Positions 46,236-56,061 of a stretch of DNA of 64,000 nucleotides are shown here, piece after piece; positions within the stretch are counted from its first letter, which is position 1; each line of letters opens with the position of its first letter. The position numbers were made by a program, and so were the translations under genes. This stretch comes from Pararge aegeria (taxonomy: Eukaryota > Arthropoda > Insecta > Lepidoptera > Nymphalidae). Below the pieces are notes generated by a model. It made no database searches. It was not told the DNA's origin and was given only the letters and a program-made list of their open reading frames with translations. The stretch lies in NCBI RefSeq assembly GCF_905163445.1, contig NC_053205.1:2232001-2296000 (forward strand), read 5' to 3'.

Positions 46236-46510
46236 AAAAAAAATGGCCGCTGTCGCGCCAAAAACTTCGAACTGCCAGTTATGAAAATCCACTTCGAATC
46301 AATAACCTTGAGATGATAAATAATACTAAATCATTGCTTAGATAAATGGAAGCAAACCTACACAAAATTACATTATAATTTAATAAACTCAACACAATTA
46401 AATTATACACGTGTATTTATTTCGATCAAAAATAAAAATTTGCTGCTAGCGCGCAAATAAAATCGAACTGAAAATAAGTTCTCATCCCCAAAGTAGTAAC
46501 CTAGATTTGT
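46236..46510 (+). pseudogene. Two decayed tandem copies of the end of exon 14
   Basis: 46241-46360 repeats the segment that begins at about 46069 in exon 14: AAATGGCCGC, then GCGCCAAAA, then CTTGAGATGA, AATAATACTA and CCTACACAAAA in the same order, offset about 172 nt. A third, weaker copy (TGCTGCTAGCGCGC, AATCGAACTG) begins near 46441. Frames are broken, so these are non-coding remnants downstream of the gene. Confidence 0.6.
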
Positions 46511-48540
46511 TACCTTCCAAAAACACATGTTTAATTTTTACCAAGATAATTTAATATCATAATTTTATACGAGAAAATTAAATGCATTTTGCTTCTTATT
46601 TTCCCGTATTAAATTATCAAACTACAAATTCAATTCAATTCTTGTTTATGGCTTTTGTCTGTGCCAACTGGGCACAAGGTACTTCGCCAATGTCTTGTAG
46701 ATGAAGAAGGCTCGAAGGAGATTGATCGGTGAAACTAATGAAAAGTTAATTTTGAATTTGTACCAAGAAATAGTTGTTATTAGCTAGTTAGCTCTTTAAC
46801 CTAAGGCAGCACAGACAACACATGCATATATATCTAACACGGATATTTTTTGTACATTATACTTTAATTTTATTACTTACTATATATTTACATAAAAATC
46901 TACAATAAGGACTGAAAACAAACATTAAAAAACATTTAACACTCAAAGGACGGGGGACTTTGGGAGGAAGAAATCAAACTACAAAACAAACTCTGTGGCA
47001 AAATTTTATCGTAACACTCCACAGATACAAAAAAGATACTTTATACTCTTTATTATTCATAATTTTTTTTTAGCATAGTCGAATCGAAGAGAAAAGGGTA
47101 TTTAAAGTAAACAGCTTGCATTACGTAATTTAAATACTATTGTATTTCAATTAACGATTAAGCTGTCACAATTAAATAGATTTTCTTACACAATAAAATC
47201 TGCCAAGTTCTAATATTAGCGCGCACGAATATACAAACTTAGGTTATATATAAAATAATTTATATTTGAGTATCACAAAATGCCGCTAGTGTAAACTTAA
47301 CATAAGAAAGTAAGGGTGGAAACATACTTAAAACCCGCCCGTGGCTAAGTTCAAGCAGATAATATTGCCGTCAGTGACATGTAATAATTGTACAATATAT
47401 GTCGGTGATTACTACTTAAAAAGGCGACTTTTTGACACCTCGCTTACGGAGTTTCTCACTGGTCACGCATCTGCAATCTGTGTATCTTATTTGTTTTTTT
47501 CCGAAAACCGGAAAATAAGGCATAAAAAAAATAAGATTCTTAGGTAAAGCTCCTTTCTTTGATAAAATAATAATAATTGTCCGACCAAGAGGATCCCGCC
47601 TGATGGTAATTGGAAACCAATCGCCTAAAAACACAGCAACACTTCGCAGGGCATGCAAAGACGTCTTGTAACATGTTGCCCGTAATTACACCGTTAACCA
47701 TGCCCTTCACAGCGCCCTTCAAACCGGAACAAAGCATCGCTGCTTAGCGGGAGAAATAAGCAAGGCGGTCGATCTTCCCTGGACGAGATCTGTCACAAAA
47801 AGCAACTTAGTTTTAGCTTAATAAGAAAAGTCGCCTTTTTCAGTAAAAACGTAATGAGTTTTGATTTGATATCATAGCTGCAATGTTATGATCGAAATGG
47901 TTTCAGATTGTCGTCGCGTTTTATAAGTGTGCTTCCACCGCAAGTTGTAATAAGGTTGTATTTACTTGTCCACGCCTTAAGATGTAAATATTTTTTTTTT
48001 TTCATAATAAACATTTTTTTTTTAAAGTTTCTTTTTTTTTAATTTATAAAACAATATAGAGGTCTATAAACTTCTATATTATTTTGAAAATCCAAATTTT
48101 GACTCAACTTCTCATTTCTGATCACGTAGAAATACTCCGAACATAGCTCTCAATAGTTACTCAGAGCCTTCTGTTAAGGCCAATAGTTAGCATCTTTGAA
48201 TTATTAGAATGGTTTAAGTTTTTATAATCAGTTAGGTACTAAACAGGGTAATCTCTAGGGGCCATATTAATAAAAGGTTGACATAGTTGGAATAGCTATT
48301 TATTTATCAGCTTTTTCAGGAAATCAAACAGTACTTGTATACATAACAGTAATATAGTTTTTTTTATCACATAAACCAATAAAGTTTCCACAACTTAGTT
48401 ATACATAAACGATAACATTACCACATAATACTTAGGGATCAACAATAAGGCAAAAATTAAAAAAGAACAAAAAAAATACGTTAAAACTTATATTGGAGAA
48501 CGTGGGAATAGGACCTGGAATAATAGTAGTTTTCTCTTAA
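46511..48540. other. Convergent intergenic region
   Basis: AT-rich. 46630-46790 shows a weak LINE-like trace; 47575-47820 is a dispersed repeat (GATCCCGCCTGATGGTAATT..GGACGAGATCTGTCACAAAA) related to 33260-33430. Confidence 0.5.
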
Positions 48541-48544
48541 TACA

Positions 48545-48725
48545 TCTATATATATAAAAGAAAGCTGTGTTAGTTACACCATTTATAACTCGAGAACGGC
48601 TGGACCAATTTTTATGATATTAGATTTATTGGATTCCTCTTAGACCGGAATAGGATAAAGTATTTAAATATAACATTCATAAAAAAAAATCGGCGGTACG
48701 AAGTTCGCCGGGACAGCTAGTTTGT
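48545..48725 (+). mobile_element. Helitron-like or related short element
   Basis: TATATATATAAAAGAAAGCT at the start, ACTCGAGAACGGCTGGACCA inside, TTCGCCGGGACAGCTAG at the end. Confidence 0.5.
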
Positions 48726-49186
48726 CATACAATTGCTTGATTCAGAATGAATGCTTGAGAGAGTAATGTTTTCTTCTTTTATACGGCTCAGGTACCGTTT
48801 ACAATGTTGACAACAAAACGAACTAAAAATAATATTTTACGATATCAGTTTCCGGAACGTAAGTTATTTCACAAACTACATAGTTATTCATCTATTAAAA
48901 AAACAATTAAATAATTAGATTAGAATTATTACGAATTGTATAAAGCAAAAGATTCATTAATATAGAGACGTCAATCTTCTAGTGACGTCACAGCATGTAA
49001 TATGGCTATAACACTTATCATAGTATATTGTGCCTATAGTGGCAATTTGACGTAAAAAAAATGCTATGCAGTATTTTGACACACACCAACTGAGTTTGGG
49101 CAACCACTGCGTAACTATTCCATACCGTTATTGCCTCTTTTATTGCTTTTATTGAATGTCTATATTTATTTTCGACTCGAATTATT

Positions 49187-49412
49187 TTACCTTCTACGCA
49201 CGTTTCGCTCCGAGACCGGAGCATCCTCAGGAGATGTTGACTTTACAATGAATAATTGTTTGTTTCGGAGCGAAACGTGCGTAGAGAGTATTGATCATTG
49301 ACGAAGATCTGTTTGGTGTGGAGTATAAGGATTGAAGAAATTATAAATTACACCATACAGATTCTCCTGCTTTTCGCGGACTATAGCAAATTAAGTAACG
49401 CCTGCTTCTATC
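49187..49412. mobile_element. MITE just after the C2H2/MULE-like stop codon
   Basis: TTTCGCTCCGAGACCGGAGC, GACGAAGATCTGTTTGGTGT and the end TAACGCCTGCTTCTATCCAA, reverse complement of the start of the 13128 element. Its edge lies about 12 nt from the stop at 49424. Confidence 0.65.
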
Positions 49413-49423
49413 CAACACTTATT

Positions 49424-52400
49424 TCAAATTTTCTCAATTTTGACTATAACATTTTCCGCCACTGTTTTAACACAAGCTTGATTTTGATTTTTTACGTCAC
49501 CCAATTTACTAAGTTGATCTAAATTACTTAGTTTAGCTTTTCTTATAAGTATATCTAACTGTTCTTGCATTGCCATACAATCTTTGTTGCTTAACGATAC
49601 GACTTTGACTAAGTTTAAAAGTAATTCAGCCTTTTCAACTAGTCCTTCATTATTTGGGAGTTTGTTATTTTTACTGTCATTAAAAATTTTATAATCTTTA
49701 CTATCTGATGTGATTACATTATTTTTACTTTCATCGATTGCGATTATATTGTTTTTACCTTTAACTGTCTCTTTACTGTCACTTGTTGTTAATATATTAT
49801 TTTTACTCTCATCTGATATAACGGATGTGTTGTTTTTTTTACTCTTCTTACTCCTAACTCTTTTGTTATTTTTGAAATTATTATCTATTTTCGTTGTTTG
49901 TTTTCTGGTAGGATGTTTAATATCGAAGTCACGTATTATGTTGTACATGTCCTTTTGACTTATAAGTTGTAATCTCCTAGATATACCTTCATCTTTTTCG
50001 GTCGAGTCACGGACCCAATCTAGTATTTGTTGGAAAGAGTAACCCCTTTCGAGTTTTTCTGAAAAAAAAAATAGTTTTTTTCAGAGAAAATTCACAGAGA
50101 TACGGATACAACTCAATGTGCACATAAGTCTACCACAAAATCCTGACACATATAAAACAAAAAGGAAGTATAAACATATTTACAATATCCTTCTTCAAAG
50201 ATTACTTGCTGGAGAAAACTTATTATAAAATAAACGACTTTCTCAATGAGAGTATTTTATAATGACAATAATAAGTCCGCCTCTCAACCAGCACGGCAGG
50301 ATACAGTTTTCTCCCTGGGGAAAGGATAAAAATGTTTCTTCTCCCACAGCTTTATCAACTCTCAGAGCATTGACTCACCAGTGGAAATAATATATATGTA
50401 TAATAATAAACAAGGGTAAACTTCTCCTATTCCATGTTCCCGTGCAGCATGGCTAGCACGGGCAAGTGATAAAATTTATATCCCCCGATTATATCCCCTG
50501 ACGATATATTGACGGCCGAGTGGCACAGTGAGCAGCGACCCTGCTTTCTGAATCCAAGGCCGTGGGTTCGATTCCCACAGCTGGAAAATGTTTGTGTGAT
50601 GAGCACGAATGTTCTTCAGTGTCTGGGTGTTTATATGTATTCTATAAGTATTTATGTATAATATTCATAAAAATATTCATCAGTCATCTTAGTACTCATA
50701 ACACAAGCTACGCTTACTTTGGGGCTAGATGGCGATGTGTGCATTGTCGTAGTATATTTATTTATTTATTGTTTATAATTAATGTTTCCATCTGCTAAAT
50801 CACTGGAACATGGAATAGGAGAAGTTTACCCTTGTTTATTATTACACATACATTATTTGGATATTATTTCCACTTGTGCGCCAGTGCTCTGAGAGTAGAA
50901 AAAGCTGTGGGAGAACACACATTTTTATCCTTTCCCCAGGGATATAATTATCTCCTGCCCAGGCTAGCCGTGCTGGAGTGGTATAATAAATTAAAAAAAT
51001 ATATGAAATTGTAGCACAATCTAATATCAGTAAATTCTACCGTAACTTACCCGCTATTAAAAATTTAATCTGCCTGTTTAACGGTAATCTCTCAATTTGA
51101 TTTGTGTGACCGCAGTGCGTCTTCCAGTACTTCACACTGATTATCGTTTGCTCTAAATACTGTGTGTATGTCATTTCCAGTCTAGAAGGGCATGCTTTAC
51201 CTAAAAAAAACAAAATTCACGGTTAAAATAATAGAAAAATCTATATATCATAGACGGATTATTGTCACGAAAAAAGAAAAGGTTTAACCTAAAGTCCTCC
51301 CGTCCAAAATTCCTCAGTGTGTGAAGACTATAGTCTTCGACCAGTGCGTGTTGCCAGTGATGACTTACGGATCTGAGACGTGGTCGCTAACTATTGGCCT
51401 CATAAGAAGGCTCAGAGTCACTCAGCGATGGCGACAGCTATGCTAGGAGTATCTCTACGTGATCATATCAGAAATGAGGAGATCCGTAGAAGAACTAAAG
51501 TTACCAACATAGCTCAGCGAGTCGCCAAGCTGAAATGGCAATGGGCGGGGCACATAGCTCGGAGAACCGATGGACGTGGGGCTTGAGGTCGACCCCGCAC
51601 CGGTAAACGCAGCGCAAGTGGGCCCCCACCGAGATGGAACTCTCTACAAAAGACCTATGTCCAGCAGTGGACGTCAATTGGTTGAAATGATTATGATGAA
51701 AGTCCTCCCGACGTATTAAGTTTAAGTTGGGGTTAACTTACACACACACAGACACAAGAACGACAGGATGTTATGAGTTTGACGTGTCTTTGTCAGTCTG
51801 TGGCATCGTATTTCCTGAATTAATGAACCGATTTTGATTATGTTTTTTTATGTTTGAAAGGTGTATTAGTCGGGAGCGTTCTTAGTTTAGTTTGAAGAAA
51901 ATCGATCCACGATAGGCAATACGCCACAAAATAGCGGATTACATGTTTTCAAAACTTCCTCAATATGAGTATCCTTTTTTTCAGGGTTTTTGACCCGGGT
52001 ATGCATATATAGGTGCTTGGCATAAAATGGAAGAATTCCCCTCCAATAACAGTTATATAAAATAATTTGGGTATGCAGTGCTTATGTGCATGTATGAAGT
52101 GCACGCCACTGATTTAATGGGAGAGCGGTTACTATATTTGTGGGTTTGTTTAAATAATTTATTTCAAAGCTAGTGAGGGATGCCACTATAAAGTTTCTAC
52201 CCTGGCCTTCGAACAAATCGGAGATCCGAAGCTAGCCGGGTCGAACGAGGAAAGTGGACGTGACTTGAGGTGGACAGATGACATCCGGCGAGTCGCTGGG
52301 AGCCGCTAGAGACAAGCGGCCAAGGACCGTGTATTGTGGAACTCCCTACAAAAGACCTATGTCCAGCTGTGGACGTTAATTGGTTGAGGTGATGATGACT

Positions 52401-54789
52401 AATTTGTTGAATAAATTGTTTTTCAATTTTATTCTTAAGGCATTATAAAAAATACATATATAAATTTGCTCTTTTATTATTATAACTAAACTTATTCACT
52501 ATGCTCGGGCGAGCATAGTTAATAATTTTATAAATTTAAAATGCATATAAAAATTTTCGGGACCTGAGCGCTTTCTCCAATTAAGCTACGGCTCTCCTAC
52601 CGTCGATGCCGAAATTAGTACATGCCTTTCACATCAGTCTTATAGCGACTGTAGCGTCATCTAGTAGGAAACGTTGCAGTTTCGATCTACTTTTTCAAAG
52701 GTCCATATTACAATTTTTAATGCATTAAATTTTTTATGAATACACTTTATTGTACACCAAAGAAAAAAAAGTACACATTACAGAGATATAAATACATATC
52801 AAGAGAGTACAATTTGGTGGCCTTATCTCTACATAGCGATTTCTTCCAGGCAACCAATGGCGGAAAAGGAAAAAACATATATAATAACATATACACATAT
52901 ATAAACATATATTTTTATATGCATTTTAAATTTATAAAATTGATAATTCTTCCAAGTATAGGTAAAAACACTAATAAAATTCATAGTTAATAAGTTTATT
53001 TTTAATATTATAATACTTAATAATGTAATTCTTAGACAAATAAATTTAATATCTTAACATCTTTTTACTCTGCACGCTGCTGCAACCCTGCATATAACTA
53101 GATAAATAATAACAACAATACAAAACCACAACAACAATAGTAATAAATATTATTATAAAATTATTATCATTTTTGCACTCACCAATTTTATTGCTGCCTA
53201 TTGACTTGATAGCTCTGATGTTTTTGCCTCTATGCGTGTAAATATTAGAGCGATGACAATTGTAATATAATCTTTGCCCGGCCTCGATTTTCAACTTTCT
53301 GGCCGAAGTGCCTCTAGTGTATAGCGATGCAGTCGCAAACTGTATGTCATCTTTCCATCTGTCAAAATCTGTCAAAACATACTTTACACGCAAGTATGGA
53401 GGGTAGAGGTAAGGAGAGTCATCTTATATGGGAGAAAAGTTGAAAAAGTGTCCAGTTGTTGCGCTAAATAACAGTTCAAAAATCCTCCACAATGGCGCTG
53501 GTGGATGCACAGGGTATGGTATGAATGTAGCAATCGTAGGTGAATTGAAGTATGCCGAGTTAAAAAATTTAATGTCATTATCGACTAAAGTAGTTAATTA
53601 TTGAGAATTTCAACAACTTACGTTGTACAAAATATTGTGGTAAATATAACCTTACTTCCTTGTATCTCCATACTTCCTTGTTTATTTTTCAAGCCTACTC
53701 TAACAATATTTATATTTGGCGCTTCTTTCAAGAGTTACCCTGATGCAAATGTGGTGCCATCCTAATTTAATACATTTTGACGACACTTTTTCATATACAC
53801 AGATGACTCTCCTTACCTCTACCCTCCATACACGAAAGGTCTACTGAGTGTCAAGTGGGAGAGCATAAGCTTATAGAAAAGTCCTATTATAGTATATAAG
53901 GCTACGTAATCAATAAAAAAAGATAGTTCAACGGGCACATACCACGATAATACTTTGGATTTTGGATTTGTCCGGTCATGACCACAATCCATGCAACTGG
54001 TCTAAATATTGACATATATTTAAGAAATAAGAAAATCTTAGTTTAAAATCGGTAAAAAAAAGCATTATTGCTCTAACCAGGTTGCTTTTCTGAACATTTT
54101 AAATGACAATGTGAGATGGTGATAGCAAAAAAAAACGCAAAAGGGAAAGTCCTCACCACAAGGCTATCATTCCTTACGGAAGTACACTTAATTTTTTTTT
54201 GTTTTTTTTTACATATATCTATCTGCCATCGGCTTTTCAAATTCAAATTCAAATTCATTTATTTCAAGTAGGCCTACTTTATAAGCACTTTTGAAACGTC
54301 AAGTATGCATGTTTGTGTGTTCACCGGTTCGGAAAGCAGATTTCCAGCCATAATCAGATTGTATGTACACGTAAGTAGGACTTTTTTTATTAGATTTGTA
54401 TATGTTATTAGTCGAAGCTTACCTTCAATAGAACTAAAACTCAATTCCTCGTAATCAACGGTAAAATCGTGTTTCTCAGCCAAGTGTTGCCGGAGAACTG
54501 CATAATTCCGAAAAGGTTCAACGCACGCACCATACGGGCATATCAGTCTTATTTTCTTAATATTAATACCTATTAACTTGTTTGAATCGTCACTATGAAT
54601 ATTGCGTATATGCTTGATTAAAGACGACTGCCAAGTAAATTTGTTACCACAATAATCGCATTCATATTTACAAATCCGTCGCGAGGGTTCCAAAGGTTCT
54701 ACATTATGTTGTTTACGCATATGGGCGTAAAGATTTTTCTTTTGTTTGAATTCCATTCCGCACGCACATTGGTGTTTTAATTGGTCCAT
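49424..54789 (-). CDS. C2H2 finger protein with MULE-like Cys/His region
   Basis: Exons on the minus strand: 54789-54423, 53368-53183, 51200-51051, 50058-49424; 1338 nt, 445 aa plus stop. All three introns are phase 1, and the start AAAACAATGG has good context. Residues 8-28, 44-65 and 84-107 form three zinc fingers; the first has the unusual spacing CAC. Exon 2 gives DFDRWKDD..LYYNCHRS..IGSNKIG; exon 3 gives CPSRLEMTYTQ..YWKTHCGHTNQIERLPL; exon 4 begins EKLERGYSFQQILDWVRDS and then KDMYNIIRDFDI, followed by a lysine/asparagine/serine-rich low-complexity stretch and a short leucine-rich end. From memory, the WK-YYxCxRS-GSxK-CPS-YxxTHxGH-IRDS order recurs in many uncharacterised arthropod proteins, some carrying a MULE transposase region. 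No transposase core is seen here, so a truncated or domesticated member is my inference. It is divergent from mRpL43. Confidence 0.8.
50275..50500. repeat. Dispersed repeat (intron 3 of the C2H2/MULE-like gene)
   Basis: GTTTTCTCCCTGGGGAAAGG and TCTCAGAGCATTGACTCACC; mirror copy at 50790-50990. Confidence 0.5.
50513..50772 (+). repeat. SINE family A
   Basis: GACGGCCGAGTGGCACAGTG head to TTGTCGTAGTATATTTATTT tail. It sits between the two halves of the surrounding repeat. Confidence 0.85.
51310..51695 (+). pseudogene. RTE-type LINE reverse transcriptase C-terminus
   Basis: CVLPVMTYGSETWSL, then AMLGVSLRDHIRNEEIRRRT and KVTNIAQRVAKLKWQWAGHI, then a stop and 3' UTR ending GTTGAAATGATTATGATGAA. 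Typical RTE/BovB-like tail. Confidence 0.85.
51985..52110. repeat. Fragment of the GGCGTGCATAGAGGG MITE
   Basis: GGGTATGCATATATAGGTGC and AAGTGCACGCCACTG; intact palindromic copy at 62758-62985. Confidence 0.5.
52180..52405 (+). mobile_element. RTE-type LINE 3' tail
   Basis: CGAAGCTAGCCGGGTCGAAC, AGTGGACGTGACTTGAGGTG and CTACAAAAGACCTATGTCCA. Confidence 0.7.
52735..52870 (-). mobile_element. LINE or SINE 3' tail
   Basis: GAATACACTTTATTGTACAC.. GAGTACAATTTGGTGGCCTT; the reverse complement of 62375-62500, which ends in ATTC repeats. Confidence 0.55.
53395..53830. mobile_element. hAT-like MITE, copy 3
   Basis: 436 bp, same inverted ends. Flanking 8-mers CACGCAAG (53387-53394) and CACGAAAG (53831-53838) differ at one base, so this insertion may be the oldest of the three. 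It ends 26 nt upstream of exon 2 of the minus-strand C2H2/MULE-like gene. Confidence 0.8.
53840..54120 (+). mobile_element. LINE tail with nested repeat
   Basis: ATAGAAAAGTCCTATTATAG and ATTGCTCTAACCAGGTTGCT belong to the tail at 18800; 53929-54050 between them is another repeat (GGGCACATACCACGATAATA, also at 3098). Confidence 0.55.
54240..54340 (-). mobile_element. LINE 3' tail fragment in intron 1 of the C2H2/MULE-like gene
   Basis: ATTTCAAGTAGGCCTACTTT and CACCGGTTCGGAAAGCAGAT. Confidence 0.6.
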
Positions 54790-54944
54790 TGTTTTAGTTT
54801 AAATTTAGTATAGATAAAAATGTTTTAATTGTGAGATGAAATAAATATATACAAACTTTCATCACGACGACCGTATATAGCTGCCAAATTGACACTTAAA
54901 TGATTGACAGTTGACAGTCATAATTTGAAATGTCAGTGTAGCGG

Positions 54945-55591
54945 TGGGTAGGACTTTGTCTTCACTTTCCGGGCCCAAGTTCGAATCCCAGCACGCACCT
55001 CTAACTTTGAAAGTTATTTGCGTTTTAAGCAATTAAAATATCACTTGCTTCAACGGTGAAGGAAAACATCGTTAGGAAATTTGCATGCCTGAGAGTTCTA
55101 CATAATGTTCTCACTGAGCCAGCGTGACGGACTATGGCCTTAACCCCTTAGTCCAGTCATTTAAGCTTAAATTAGGTAAGAATCTCGGAATTCGAAATAC
55201 CGAGATAGTCTGTAAATACTTGTATATTGACACCCTAAAAGTTGTCTGAAAACCTACATATGGTAGGGTGTAAGCAACTATTAAATTTCAAGGTCAAAGG
55301 TCACAAAAATCGGTATTTTGCGTTTTTTTTGGAAACAACTCATTTCCTATAGTTTTTTGCTATTTGTATTTATATCCAATATTGTAGAATACAAAATTCT
55401 CTACAAATTTTGTTTAAAATTTTTTTATTCTACAATATTGATAATTAATACAAATAGCAAAAAACCCATGTATTTACAGACTTATAGCTGGGTATCTCGA
55501 ATTCCGAGGTTAACTTACTATAATGGCTGGACAAGGTCTCATTATGGGAGGACACCCTTGCCTTGAAGTAGGCCACTAATGTGTTGGTATA

Positions 55592-55647
<56 letters not shown>

Positions 55648-55650
55648 AAA
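54945..55650 (+). repeat. SINE family B, complete, split by a palindromic MITE
   Basis: Head GTAGCGGTGGGTAGGACTTT with CAAGTTCGAATCCCAGCACG (B box), body to GGCCTTAACCCCTT at 55148, resumed at CTCATTATGGGAGGACACCC, ending in an (ATG)n tail at 55590-55645. It lies in the divergent region between the C2H2/MULE-like gene and mRpL43. Confidence 0.75.
55149..55530. mobile_element. Palindromic MITE inside SINE B
   Basis: AGTCCAGTCATTTAAG..ATCTCGGAATTCGA pairs with TCGAATTCCGAGGTT..ATAATGGCTGGAC. Inner arms TTTTTTGCTATTTGTATT and CAATATTGTAGAATA also pair. Confidence 0.7.
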
Positions 55651-56061
55651 TGTCAGTTCAGGTCAGTTCACATTCCATCGACCACATAGGACCAAGAATT
55701 GATTGGAAACTTGTTTGGAACCCTTATTTGATCCCATCGACCATAGATTTAAATAAAATAACACCCTACATAATACATGATGTTGTGGTTTGCTACTGGC
55801 CACTGAGGAGAATACAAAGCCATACGAACGAACTTAGCGTTTACCTTTTTAATACGGTTTTTCGGCAATGATACATTGATTTTATATGATAATATCTGCC
55901 TTAACAAAGAGGAAACAAACAACAACTATCAGAAAAGTTGCACGAAATCCAGATTTCTTTATGTCAATGTCAACTTGTCAAGAACTCTGACATTTAAAAT
56001 ATATAACCTAAAACAATTAAAATAAATATTTTCGTAATTTCTTCATTTGAGTTGAATTAAA

